Part shown: positions 53,901 to 64,000 of the stretch, piece after piece
Numbering within the stretch: position 1 is the first letter of the stretch
Layout: every line of letters begins with the position of its first letter
Source: Telopea speciosissima
Lineage: Eukaryota; Streptophyta; Magnoliopsida; Proteales; Proteaceae
DNA: 64,000 nt
Assembly (NCBI RefSeq): GCF_018873765.1
Contig: NC_057922.1
Coordinates: 14,831,563 to 14,895,562 of the forward strand
Direction: 5' to 3'
Translations under genes and position numbers: made by a program
Notes under the pieces: model-generated
What the model saw: only the letters and a program-made list of their open reading frames with translations
Told to the model about the DNA's origin: nothing
Database searches by the model: none

Positions 53901-54350
53901 TTTGGGTTGGTTTATCTTGTCATCTGAGAAATTCTTTTTGCTTGGCTGGTGATTAGTGCAATATGAAAAGATAAGAAAGTGCATAGTACTTGTTGGTTAG
54001 TTGGGGCCTGAAAGCAGAATTGGGACTGAGGTCAATGAACATAGTATGTGAAGTAGTTCGAATGTTTGAAATTTTTCTTCTTGTCTTGAGATCATATGTT
54101 GCAAATGGGTATTTCTAGAGAGAGCATTGGTGTTTACACTCTGAAACTTGAAAATTCACATTCTTTGTTTTCTGACTGAATAAAATCGCACTTTCCAATA
54201 TTTGTGTAGAAACATCCAGAAGATCAATCTCAAGTTCCTTTTGAAGATCTCTCTCATGCCTATAGTAAGCTCGAACCCACCTATCAGAAGTTCTTATCAG
54301 AATGTGGAATGGACAAATTCGGGTATTGGCGTGGAGGTTCCCCAGAGTAA
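47934..54350 (+). CDS. LysM-domain protein with one membrane span
   Basis: Seven exons (47934-48025, 48156-48222, 48377-48453, 48533-48707, 50868-50996, 51154-51378, 54210-54350) join in frame to 301 residues. No signal peptide is seen at the N-terminus (MEVNIIQELKIHWLKSTVFR). Exon 4 encodes a LysM domain (about 80-130): DRGETLTSISRTYGIPIQEI, then AEVNATTLVVDLIFEGQCLN and IPF. Four cysteines follow (VCKE, GCTW, SCKT, RCQS). A hydrophobic span, GYFVVLLPLIAFCIRCI, lies at about 184-200. The tail ends in HAYSKLEPTYQKFLSECGMD and KFGYWRGGSPE, which I remember as conserved in plant LysM proteins of unknown role. LysM usually binds N-acetylglucosamine polymers, but the protein has no kinase and no obvious GPI signal, so it is not a standard chitin receptor. 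Starts 126 bp after the tRNA. Confidence 0.88.
49464..49630. repeat. Fold-back element, 'CCAGTTCCCTG' family, copy 3
   Basis: Ends TTATCGTCTACGGTTCCCTG and, reversed, TTATCGTATGCGGTTCCTTG. Inside are CCCTAGTGCCTCTCACAAGA and its reverse partner TCTTGTGAGAGGCACTAGGG, a perfect 20-bp pair. Better preserved than copies 1 and 2. In the intron between exons 4 and 5 of the LysM gene. Confidence 0.8.
51379..54209. other. 2.8-kb intron of LysM gene
   Basis: Apart from the fold-back element at 51591-51718, ordinary T-rich intron. A (TTG)n run at 53717-53731. No additional exon recognised. Confidence 0.5.
51591..51718. repeat. 'CATAGTTGTCA' fold-back element, copy 2
   Basis: Starts CATAGTTGTCAAGG and ends CATGACAACTATG, with TGCCTAGG and CGCC blocks as in copy 1. 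Located in the intron between exons 6 and 7 of the LysM gene. Confidence 0.75.
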
Positions 54351-54786
54351 AAGCATGTTCTGTCTCACAACTGGTTATGCCCAAGGCTATGAAAAAATTT
54401 GGAATGTCAGAATCATTTACTACTGGGCAAAGCTGATCTTCGTCCGTGGAATTGACTACCATAGTGTGCTAAGTGTAGTTTACTGATTCTTAAGAAGGAA
54501 TTTTTGTACGTGAGGCATTTTGTTTAGGTTTTCATTTTTGCATTTATATATGTACATAATTATAAATTATTTTTATGCCAGGGTTTTGATTTAAATTCCA
54601 ATTCTTGAGCAAATAATGGAAACCGTTCTCCATGATGATTACCTTTTCATACTAAGTGTTCACTGGTTTGCCTTGGATGGTTAGGTTCAATTGCAACTCA
54701 AAACACAGACTAACAAAGCCTAGTCCAGGGCTAGGAGATTATTCGTCTCATTTTGGACCTTAGATATCATTGGACTAGACTAGATT

Positions 54787-55050
54787 TAGGGGTGTAAATG
54801 AATAATCAAAATCCATTTTCGTATTTGTTTGGTACTATCCGAATCCGTCCGAAAGTTAAACGGATGCGAATACAAATAAGCTATAGCTATCCGAAAAGCT
54901 ATATTTACATGTAAACGGATAAAATATCCGATCCATATCTGTGTCCATATCCATTTAGCATTATCCGAATCCGTTCGATAACTAATCGGATGCGGATGCG
55001 GATGCAGATATAGCATTATCCGAGCCGAATCCGATCCGTTTACAGCCATA
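54787..55050. repeat. 'TAGGGGTGTAAATG' repeat with ATCCG words
   Basis: Starts TAGGGGTGTAAATG and ends CCGTTTACAGCCATA, an imperfect inverted pair. The interior is made of many ATCCGAATCCG / CGGATGCGGAT words on both strands. Common plant repeat type; non-coding. Confidence 0.65.
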
Positions 55051-55492
55051 ACTAGATTGCCAAGCCGTAGTAATTTACTTCTCACTGATCAAATTTCAAA
55101 TTTGAAAGGACAGAAGAAACAATTTTAGAAATGAATGGAACAAATACTTGGCACATTATATGCCACACGATATTCACAAAGTTGGGAATTGTTCTCTTGC
55201 ATGGCACATCCACTATGAAAATCTATGAAATAACCAATAATCTGGAAAGCTTCAGATTAATAAGTTATGGTTGATTTTGAAATTTTCCAAGGAAAAATGC
55301 CGAAGATAGAAGTGAGTTAAAATCCTGATCTCCAGTGCATAGGGAGGTCAGATGGCTTGTCAGATTGAATGGATAAAGTGAGATGTGAAGGTTAGGAGAA
55401 AGTTGAATGCAGTGCTTGTCTGATACAACCTGCAAAGACAAAGAGGGAACCACAATATCTATAATTGATTCAACACTTTTGACATGGATTGA
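55051..55492. other. Intergenic, no gene seen
   Basis: AT-rich sequence without exon or repeat recognised. Confidence 0.4.
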
Positions 55493-55646
55493 GCTCCTCT
55501 CCAGGAAGCCCAGCATGCCCAGGGGCATCCAGCCATTGGGCTGTGCCACACACATCTCCAGGTGTGCACCGAGATGTGTGCGGCACAGCACAACCCTTGG
55601 ATGCCCCCTGGGCACTCCCTGGACGCTGAGCTCCCTGGAGAGGAGC
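55493..55646. repeat. GC-rich double hairpin element, copy 2
   Basis: Outer arms GCTCCTCTCCAGGAAGCCCA and, reversed, GCTCCTCTCCAGGGAGCTCA. Inner hairpin GTGCCACACACATCTC facing GAGATGTGTGCGGCAC. Same layout and about 80% identical to 17938-18089. The inner stem shows only one mismatch. Confidence 0.75.
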
Positions 55647-56005
55647 CAGATCCGATCGACACCCAAGAGTTTCTTAGCTCAACTGCAGCTTGACCTCTGC
55701 TGCTCAGAGGGAAGTGATAATTTCATTCTTGAGTTGACTTCAGTAGAATTCCCTGAGAATGCGGATCTATTATGATCCCAAGTTATTGAAATTTAATTAA
55801 ATAATTAGACAATAGGTGTGTAATAGCCTAATAGGTAACTGATAAGATAATATGGCAGATAAGTGAGACAAAGTAATTAAAATCTTCCATTGCTTGATAA
55901 AACACAAAACACAAAACACAGAATGAGTTTAATAAGCTCAAAACTGAAAATGAATAGAACTTGGGGGTCACATATTTGTTTTGGTTGGGTGGGAAAAAAT
56001 TTTTC

Positions 56006-59000
56006 TCAACGAACACGACGCACTTTCTCTTCTTGTCCTAACCCAAGTGATTTCTGGGCATTTGAGATGCCTTCAGGATCTGAAACAAGGAGAAAAGAGG
56101 AAATAAGAAAGAAAGTTGCCTACATTAATTATGCTTCAGAGAAAAGGATGACAAATGAAAATAATTTAGTTAACAGTCAAAAGTATTTATGTTATTATAG
56201 TAGTTAATCTCTCATTCATTCAAGTTGAAACATGGATACTGAACGGTAAGAATAACAAAAAAGAAAGCTCAATCGTGCAGTCGAATTCCTTGGCATATTG
56301 TACAGAAACCATGAGGTCAAGGTCGAATCCCAGCTATACCCCCCCCCCCCCACCCCCCAAAAAAAATGATAAATACATTTTTGAGAGGTGCTCCCAAATG
56401 TAGGAAAATATGCAAGCCACCACGATGAGCCATTGGATCTTTCTATTGGAAGCACAACCACCTTTATGGTTGGCTATAACTTTATCTTCAATATGTCATA
56501 TCAAATAGATATGGGATGTAAAGTTCCTCTTAAGTAAGTAATTTCCATATAAGCATGAGCACAATGGGCATTGTTTAAGGCTAACCACCCACCCCACCCC
56601 CCCCAAAAAAAAAAAAAAAACTTCTTAAATAAAGGCCTCTTGTTGCTGGGGAGCTCCCTATGTTGTAAGTGCAAGGGGGATTCACGGCTACAAAGGAGTT
56701 CCATCAAGCTACCACCAGTGCTTCAAATACTTTTTTAAGAGTATAGATGATCAAAATTCTTCTTTTCCATTGGACCGAATTCCCTTTCCGATTTTCTTTG
56801 AACTAAATTATTATGATCTATGATCTTGTGGACCATTTGCCGTCCATTACGAAAGAGAAGTAAAGTGAATGATCATGGTTATGTATATCAACTCTGCAAA
56901 TACAATATATTCAAGCATATTGAAGAATCTGACCCCCGACGTGATGGAAACCAAATGTACATTCTATAGACTATTTCAGGCCTGTTTGGCACATCCTGAG
57001 GACTTTGCATAACGCTTCTGTGCAGAATACACACACACACACACACACACACACTTAATGACCAAAAAATTGTCACAAGCTCCTAAATGACCACAAAAGA
57101 AGAGCACAAAGATATAAGCAATCCCCATGGACTACAAAACTGAAATTCTTAAATTTCACAGAATGCTAAATACAACAAACTCACCAAAAAACTGAGTGAA
57201 AATGCGAGTGAAAAAGCTGAGGTTGCGGGAAACATTATATGCCATTGCAGGAGGAAGAGGCTTCACAACAGTGTCGATGCTAAAAACTCGTTGAAGAAAC
57301 TGTATATTCAAGAAATAATGACATTATATTTCATTAATACCTAATGCAGAATCATCTAAGATATAAGAAATAAGAGGATGGGCAGTTGAATGGGGGTAAC
57401 ATGGTGAATCAAGTAGAAGAACGAAAATAGTATCCTACTTATAATTTCAAGAAGCACCATTGCAAATGGAATCATATTAGATGCTGATAAAATTTGAGTT
57501 TATCGGATACAATAACACAAGATTCCTGAAATTATCTGAAAAGGCTACAAAGAAGCAACAGATAGATACTGTTGAAAGACAAGAATACATAACTTTTCAA
57601 TCAAGATCTTCAAAGGCAACCAAGTTTACATAAGAATGGAGAAAATGAAAACAACAAAGAATAAGAAGACTTCTTTCCAATGCTACAGAGAGAAAGCTAG
57701 CAACCTCAATATCTGATACTAATCCCAACAACCGACCAAAAAAAAAAAACTATGAAGATATGGATGATAAGTGAAATTACAAAGACGTGTCAAACAATAT
57801 GAAATATGTACCAGCAACAGAAAATCTGTCATTTTCATTAAGTACCAGGATGGAATCAGCAAGCCATGAATTTCATGAAACAAAAACCTCGTTGGCTTCT
57901 AGTCATGCAGCAAGTTTAATCCCAAACACATAGAGACAAGGAAATAAATAGAGTTTTGCAAAAAATAGATGGATTGTTGAAAATGCAAGTGAAAAGGTTC
58001 AATATGTGCTGTGCCATATGGCTAATGGAAAATTCACACATGGCCGATATAGATCATATCCTATCTATCCAACCATCAGAGCAGCCAAATCAGCCACCAT
58101 GTCACAGAAAATCAAGGCCTATGGACAGAAGCCGTGTACATGAACAGAAAGATAGCTCAGAAACTGTTGTGTGTGTGTGTGTGGGGGGGGGGGGAGGGGA
58201 TAAAGTTACAGATGGCAGATTCCGTGTGATCAGTCTGTAACCTGAGGTTTACAAAATGCCAAAGCTCATCTTGCAGTGATTTTGTGTCATATCTGCACAC
58301 AACACCTGGACAACAGATCTAAGAATAATTAAATCTCATGGGGTCAGAAAGGAGATGCTAGATCGGTAGAAAAGGGAGTAGAGGAAATGGTAATCAACCA
58401 ATCATAAATACCAGCTCAATAAAGCACTGGAAAGCCCTTGAAACCGTGAGGCACAGTGCAGACTCATTGGCCACAACACTGGTTGCTCAACAGCAGTACA
58501 ATTTGTAGAGATTTCTATAAAGGATGTTAAGATATTTTGGAGACAATCCAGCTTCATGGAACAGTACATTGTATAGGTTCAGAACAGAATCAGTTTTCAA
58601 TTAAACTTTCTCAATCCTTCCATTATCCCTCCCTCAACTTCTCCTCCTTGAGTATATAAATTTCTCTTGATTCTTGTTATAAATGATCTGAAATCTTGAG
58701 AACCATGGATTGATATCCAAAGGACCAAAAAGCTCCCTTATTCTCTTTATTTGAGGTGTATTCCTTTTCTTCCACAACAGCCAGCCTCTTTCTCCCTTCG
58801 TCTCGGGGAGTGCCAAAATGACCAAACAGCTATTGTTAGATTAATGATACATTAAGCAAAATTTAGACATGTCTATTGTAAATTTTTTTTTTTTGGAGGG
58901 GTTTTGGGGGATGGAAATTTCGCATTCGTCAATGATATTGAAAATTAATAATTTGATACTCCAAATTAGTGGAGAACATGAAATGGGTTGACAAGAAAAA

Positions 59001-59539
59001 CCAAACAGACGTTTTTTCATCTCGAAACCACTGCATTCTGCTTAATTGGGGGGGGGGGGGGGGAGGAATTTGTCCAGGTCAAACAAACAATCCACTCTAT
59101 CATGAATAGGTTTCAGCTAAATTACTCACTTTCTCTAATCGACCTAACATATTGAGGTTCATCAACTCTTAGTAAAAATACGAATCAGGCTTGGGTTAAA
59201 GAGACAACAAAGAAATGTTAATGAATTTAAGTTTAAATCAAAGCACCGTCATATTGGAGAGAGGAGGGGGGGAATCAAGTTTTTGGAAAAATTCAAGTTT
59301 TGGGGAACAATGAAGACCTGAAAGTTCCTCTGGAAGCTGTATCTGAGTTCAGGATCGAGTTCGGTGAGTGATTCATCGTCTTCGGTGGTGGAAGAATTTG
59401 AAGAGCCTGATTTCTTGCGAGGAACGTACATCGTAGGAGTCGTTCCGGGCTGGTTAGTAGCTTTAAGCTTAGCGTCTCGGAATTTTTCTGGTTTCTCTAC
59501 GTCCCTCCATGGGGCAGAAGCGAGAAGCTCCTTTTTCAT
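56006..59539 (-). CDS. Small protein of unknown function, 136 residues
   Basis: Three minus-strand exons, 59539-59318, 57299-57185 and 56079-56006, splice in frame with GT-AG borders. The protein begins MKKELLASAPWRD, has a basic then Ser/Thr/acid-rich middle (RKKSGSSNSSTTEDDESLTE), then LDPELRYSFQRNFQ and a moderately hydrophobic segment (AMAYNVSRNLSFFTRIFTQF), and ends QEEKVRRVR. I have no family name for it. The clean splicing and regular composition argue for a real gene. An in-frame GTG codon two codons upstream is not the start; the ATG at 59539 is. A (GA)n run lies in the leader just upstream (about 59553-59570). The promoter is cut by a transposon whose near end is 212 bp from the ATG. 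Confidence 0.78.
57029..57053. repeat. (AC)n microsatellite
   Basis: About twelve AC units in the second intron of the minus-strand gene. Confidence 0.85.
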
Positions 59540-60161
59540 CTTCACCAGCTATAGAGAGAGAGAGAGAGAGATGTGAAGATAACTAGTGGGAGACTCGACT
59601 CGAAGGTTTTCTCAATTCTGTTCTTATCTATTTCCTTCTATACTTCACCAGCTCGTGAAGTTTGTATCCTACACCACCCGCCATGTGTTGACACGTAAGA
59701 GGGCCTTTGCAATAGCAGGTCCACGGATTCGAATTCAAGGATAAAAAAAAGGGTAATTTCCACGGACCTCCCCTGAAGAATGGCCAAATACTAGGCACCT
59801 CCCCTGGTGCTTGAATTTGGACTCCGGCACCCCCTACTATTAACGGTGTCAAATAAAAAAAATTAAAATGATCATATTACCCTTGTACATAAAATAAAAG
59901 AGAATACATTCTCTTCTGTTAACGAAAAGAACTTGTTAGCAGAGAAAGCTCGAGTGAAGAAACCTTGGAGTAAAAATCCAAAAATCTAACTGGTAAACTG
60001 TTTCAAGCTAATCAAAGCATTTCTTTTCCAAATAAACAAAGACCTTGGTTTGCTTATGTGAAAAACAGGAATCAAAGAATCAAAGCTAATCAAAGCATTT
60101 CTTTCCTTCACCTGAGAGTTCTGCAAATCCTTAACGTGGTCGATTCGTTCCCAATTTGAAG

Positions 60162-60709
60162 ATGGAAACCACCACAATTCAACGAAAACCACTCTCTTAT
60201 TGGCTGTCGGACCACCCATCGATCGTGGGGTTTTGATGGAGTCACTCCCAATCGTGGGGTTCCACATGGTCCTTCCTATTCTCCTCCATAGCCGCCTACA
60301 TCACCCTCTCCGTCTTCCTTCACCTCTTCTTGGCTCTCTTCCGCCGCAGCCACAGTCCGGTGCCTCTTGGCCCCATCCCTGCAATCCATAGCGTTGCCAT
60401 GTTCCTTCTCTCCGTCGTCATCTTCGTCGGGATCCTCCTCTCCACCACCTCCGAGATACGTGACACCCGTTGTTTCTGGCGGCGTTCCAAAACCCCTTTC
60501 CAGTGGCTCCTCTGCTTCCCCTTGGGACTCGCCCCAGCGGCCGTGTCTTCTTCTGGTCTTACGTCTTCTACCTCTCACGTTTCCTCCACTTGCTTCGCAC
60601 CTTCTCTGTCGCTGTAAGCTCACATTCTTTCAACTCTTCAACCAATCCATTCTCCTCTGCATGTCCTTCCTGTGGCTTGAGTTCTCGCAATCGTTCCAGG
60701 TCTTGGTAA
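60162..60709 (+). pseudogene. Captured, broken ELO-family (HOS3-like) fatty-acid elongase gene
   Basis: From ATG at 60162 the frame reads METTTIQRKPLSYWLSDHPS then IVGF, a stop (TGA, where family members have Arg CGA), then WSHSQSWGSTWSFLF, PVPLGPIPAIHS and TSEIRDTRCFWRRSKTPFQW. A frame change leads to GTRPSGRVFFWSYVFYLSRF then LHLLRTF, and a second to FFQLFNQSILLCMSFLWLEF then SQSFQVL. I recognise this as the GNS1/SUR4 (ELO) family, closest to Arabidopsis HOS3-like proteins, which extend very long fatty acids in the ER. The C-terminal third is missing. One stop and two frameshifts are visible, so no elongase is made. The 5' part includes leader-like sequence, so the capture took a gene's beginning. 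Confidence 0.82.
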
Positions 60710-60932
60710 GTCAATGGGAAGAACTTTACCGGTTTGAATTTAAATTATAACTTCTGTTTCCATCAACTAGTCCCAAATTGAAGGACACAATGCTTCACAC
60801 GTTAAAAAGAATGATTTTCTTCGAACACTGAGACCCAAATAGAAGAATCCAGTCCAATTACAAGTTTAATTTTACTCACCGGCGAATACGGTGGCCTTTG
60901 ATTTCTGTTCTTTTTTACAAATTCTTTATCCA

Positions 60933-61070
60933 GTGAATGAGCTCGTCCGTCGTCGGCATGCACAGTTGCAAGTTTCTGTGCGTGCCCAGTTGCAGGTTTC
61001 TGCTTCGGTGATGGTGAATGAGCTCGTCCGTCGTCGGCATGTACAGTTGCAGATTTCTGCTTCGATGATC
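60933..61070. repeat. 81-bp tandem repeat inside the Pack-TIR element
   Basis: GTGAATGAGCTCGTCCGTCG followed by TCGGCATG(C/T)ACAGTTGCA occurs at 60933 and 61014. On the minus strand it encodes two copies of KxATVHADDGRAHS in an open frame (60802-61125). It may be a piece of a second captured gene, not identified. Confidence 0.6.
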
Positions 61071-61279
61071 TATTAAAACACTTTGTTTCGTCTATTAAGT
61101 TGCTTATGTCATCATTTAATATCATTATAATAACAGCGTGGTGTTAGAGGTTTGACACCGTTAATAGTAGGGGGTGCAGGAGTCCAAATTCAAGCGCCAG
61201 GGGAGGTGCCTGGCGTTTGGCCATTCTTCAGGGGAGGTCCGTGGAAATTACCCCCAAAAAAAAGGAAAAGAGGAGGTGA

Positions 61280-61640
61280 CGTGGCTCGCGTGGCCCATGT
61301 GGTGAGCGCGGCTCTGCACCTAGACATAGAAGCACATAAAAGTATCACATTGCCCTCATGGAAAGACGAAATCCGACGGGTGATTTTTGCGTGTGTGCTC
61401 CCATTGGCCAATGCATAAATGCAGGTTCTAAAGACCTATGCAGCATTCTCTTGCCAAAAAATAAAAAATAAACATAAGTCCACGGATTCCATTTGGAATG
61501 TGGAAAGGTGGCATGACCAACATGGCTCTTGCATCTAGACACAGGAGTGCGCAAAAGTACCGCACTACCCCATGGAAAGGCAGAAATCCCACCTAAGATG
61601 ATGCTTGTATGCATGCTTCATTGGCCAACACACACTTGCA
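61280..61640. repeat. Two tandem copies of the 16857-type degenerate repeat
   Basis: The unit contains a CATGTGGT/CAACATGG block, GGCTCT(G/T)(C)AC/ATCTAGACA(T/C)A, GCACATAAAAGTA or GCGCAAAAGTACCGCA, CATGGAAAG(A/G)C and CATTGGCCAA. It is followed by GCCC/GACC T and occurs at about 61280-61440 and 61505-61660. Related blocks, mostly reversed, are at 16857, 21350 and 43505. Confidence 0.5.
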
Positions 61641-61989
61641 TGCCCTAGAGGCCCAAACAGCGATTTTTTCCTTTTTACGGGGGAGGGGGGGGGGTGTAAA
61701 GCCAATTAGAAATTTCCAACTTGAAGCAAAACAGAGCACAGAAATGTTAAAATTGGAAAAAGTTAGCTCACATAGGTACATGACATTTCATATGTTACAA
61801 AACTAAGAAAATTGGCAAAAACATGTGGATTCATGTGATAAATGATCTCACATTCAGATGTCAAATTTCAACCCAAAGGAAGTTCTGAATTTTCTTTTTA
61901 AATTAAATTTATAAAATCATAAAATTACAGAAATGCCACCAGATTCTTTCATGTAAAGAACAAGAGAAGTCCAACCTATCTGATAAAAC

Positions 61990-63850
61990 TGGCATCAGCA
62001 TCAGTGACAACAATAAGGTGATGACTGATGAGCCATAGGCAAGTCCAGACACTCAGGAAATGATAGGGAAGAAGACGGCAAAGGAGAGCTTGGAAGGGAA
62101 AAAGAAGGGTTGTGAGATAAGTAAAGATAAGAAGTCCAACGAGAGATATTTTGCAAAACAGAGATGGGTTTAGGAGTGGACTGAGTGAACATAACTTGAT
62201 TTCTAAAGAGTCCAGATAAAGCGCACAGTGATAGCTATAATACTAGAAATCCACTTAAGATCAAACATAGACATAGTTTTGTCATGGTTATTAGAATATG
62301 CAGACTAGATATATAAACCAGAATGTTAAAAGAGAGGGAGGATGGAAAAGCTAATTTTGCTTGAAGTGAATGAGAATCTGAGTTCAATGAAGCTGTTCTG
62401 AGCTGGATATCTAAGAAAATTTCCTTCTACAAATGTTCTTATTATTGAAGTTCTGTATTTGGTTAGCCAATTAGAATTTGCATTCACCCCAATTTCCAGT
62501 CTCCTTTGATCCATTTGATCTTTTGAATGCCAGTTTCAAGTTTCAGTAAGGGGTATGACATGATGTATTGGTCAAACTGTTTCGCCGACAATTCAAACCT
62601 ATCAGATCTGTAAAAAATGATTCATAAAACTTTGAAATGCCCATCTCCTTAAGTAGGATTCTGGGATTGCATACGCCTCTGCATGCTCTGCACTCCACAG
62701 AAGTGTTAACATTTCCTAATCCTTAAAATTTTGGATCTCATGAGAGAGACACTTGAAGTCTCACAGATGATAATGTCACTAGTTGCCTGCCTCTATATGC
62801 TTATAAGTTGACTGAAACATCATCAAGGTTGAGTTGTGACATTGTCAGTTGATGGCATCAGGTGTAGCGTATTATTCGCTATCTTTAATCTTCAGCTCAA
62901 AGATCAATTTTAAAGGCCAAATAGAAGAAGAAAAGTAACTCCCATGACACATTAAAGCAAATATGGGGACATTGGGTCACCCTTATCTATGCTGCAGGAG
63001 AGAGAGAGAGAGAGAGAGAGCTGCCTGGACATGGGGATCCATTAAGCAAAATGGACAGAGTACGAGTTGAGATTCAAATCTTATCATTTCCACCCACTTA
63101 GGATATATCCATAAGCAGTGAGTACTTGCTGAATAAAACTCCATTCCAATTGATCATATGCACTTGCCATGTCAATCTTAAGAGCCATGAGACCCAATCT
63201 TCCTCTTCTTTTCTTGTGAATAGTATGAAAGGTTTCATGAGCAAGGAGAATGTTTCCTTGAATTAACCTATTGACTACATAGGCGAAATGGTTGGGAGAT
63301 CTGATTTTTTTTCGAGCAGAGGCATCACCATAAACAAGCAACTTAACTATGATCTTGTAAATGAAGTTGGATAGACCAATTGGGCTGAACTTAACAACTG
63401 AATCAGCCTGTTCCGATTTAGCAATCAGACAAACAAAGGTGTAATTCATCCACTTAGAAAAACAACCTGTTTGGAAAAATTGCCTCAACTCTCCCCAACA
63501 GAGGGCCAGCAAGCTCTACAGAATACCCTGAAAATACATCAGGGCAAGGAGTAGAATTTAGGTTAAGTTGTTACATAATATGAAATATTTCGTGAGCAGA
63601 AGGTGATGCCAATAAGCAATCATTATCTTCTTGCGTAACCTTGTAGTGAATTCCTTCAAGAAAACCATCCAAGGATTATACGGATCAATCAACTCATCTA
63701 CCACTACATGACATGTGTTGAAGCAAAAAATGCTTCACCAGCTTGATAGACTGTACAATCATTCATCTTCAGTATTTGGTATTTTTGGCCGTTAATAAGG
63801 GTTTTTTGGTCATTAGAATATGCTAAAGCGTTTTTCATGGATCAATCAGT
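61990..63850 (-). mobile_element. Decayed LINE (L1-like), reverse transcriptase and beginning of RNase H
   Basis: On the minus strand, 63512-63084 reads KFSPIGLSNFIYKIIVKLL (family 'FRPISLCNVIYKIISK'), NHFAYVVNRLIQGNILLAHE and LGLMALKIDMASAYDQLEW, the N-terminal and central blocks of a LINE reverse transcriptase. Downstream frames give SILLNGSPCPGS, DKGDPMSPYLL (family RQGDPLSPYLF) and a weak SDIIIC replacing the catalytic FADD region. Near 62010 TDADASFIR recalls the start of RNase H. Upstream, at about 63560-63640, LASPSAHEIFHIM and CPDVFSGY fit the preceding region. Multiple frameshifts and stops; inactive. The right part may run past the window end. No poly(A) or target duplication found. 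Confidence 0.7.
63000..63020. repeat. (GA)n microsatellite within the LINE remnant
   Basis: About ten GA units interrupt the LINE between its LLNG and DKGDP blocks, showing expansion after insertion. Confidence 0.8.
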
Positions 63851-64000
63851 CTGGGTGGCTGGGCACCTCTTGTGACCGAAAAGAATGAAGACTATGATGG
63901 CAAGAGTTAAAGACTACCTAAATATCAACCAAAATGATGAAAGAGAGGAGGATAGGGACTAGGGAGCTTTCATTTGAACAGAATGAGAATCTTTCACTGA

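Larger units (their letters stand above)
59751..61253. mobile_element. Gene-capturing inverted-repeat transposon (Pack-TIR element)
   Basis: The ends GGGTAATTTCCACGGACCTC (left) and the same 20 bases on the reverse strand (right) open an inverted repeat of about 103 bp with only about five mismatches, running to ACTATTAACGGTGTCAAA. Between them are 1.3 kb without transposase but with a broken copy of an ELO gene (60162-60709) and an 81-bp tandem repeat (60933-61070). Flanks are runs of 8 and 9 A, compatible with an 8-9 bp target duplication but not diagnostic. Long TIRs and gene capture suggest a Mutator-like element. TIR identity of about 95% means it is younger than the Pack-MULE at 23124. 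Confidence 0.8.

Noticed and set aside
59249-59545. Alternative start at 59545 for the 136-residue gene
   Set aside because: That codon is GTG; the ATG at 59539 fits plant initiation and the reading frame.
60276-60623. 115-codon minus-strand frame rich in Gly/Glu/Arg
   Set aside because: It is the shadow of the captured ELO fragment on the other strand.

Overview
This is a window of a plant nuclear genome, most likely a eudicot. It is AT-rich, its genes are split by introns of up to 5.3 kb, and it carries plant-specific families (a MIKC MADS-box gene, GDSL lipases, plant RAB classes, a defensin-like peptide). Intergenic DNA and introns are crowded with short fold-back DNA elements, LINE pieces and LTR-element fossils. 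The species cannot be named from the sequence alone.

Layout. (1) 1-5098: a fold-back element, a Copia-type LTR fossil, then the last six exons of an AGL12/XAL1-like MADS-box gene whose MADS-domain exons lie upstream of the window. (2) 5099-11058: no gene, but a dense run of fold-back elements, one nested in another. (3) 11059-15363: two five-exon GDSL esterase/lipase genes, tail to tail, with matching exon phases: an old inverted duplication. (4) 15364-22227: repeats plus a two-exon secreted cysteine-rich (defensin-like) peptide gene at 18790-19722 whose intron holds two fold-back elements. (5) 22228-24287: a 5'-truncated LINE with a 14-bp target duplication, followed directly by a Pack-MULE with a perfect 9-bp target duplication carrying a piece of a TRM/LONGIFOLIA-like host gene. 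(6) 24899-44876: two Rab GTPase genes in convergent orientation, RABA2-like (+) and RABD1-like (-), the latter with eight exons over 10.2 kb and Gypsy-type fossils in its largest intron. (7) 47734-54350: a tRNA gene and a seven-exon gene for a LysM plus single-membrane-span protein. (8) 56006-59539 (-): a three-exon gene for a 136-residue protein I do not recognise. (9) 59751-61253: a second gene-capturing inverted-repeat element, 212 bp upstream of that start codon, holding a broken copy of an ELO-family (HOS3-like) fatty-acid elongase gene. (10) 61280-64000: repeats and a decayed minus-strand LINE.

How the genes relate. There is no operon-like logic. The two Rab proteins act at different steps of membrane traffic (RABD at ER-Golgi, RABA2 at the trans-Golgi/early endosome to plasma membrane and cell plate), but their closeness may be chance. 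The strongest unusual content is mobile: two separate elements that have picked up host gene pieces, and several unnamed families of short GC-rich fold-back elements present in two to four copies within 64 kb.
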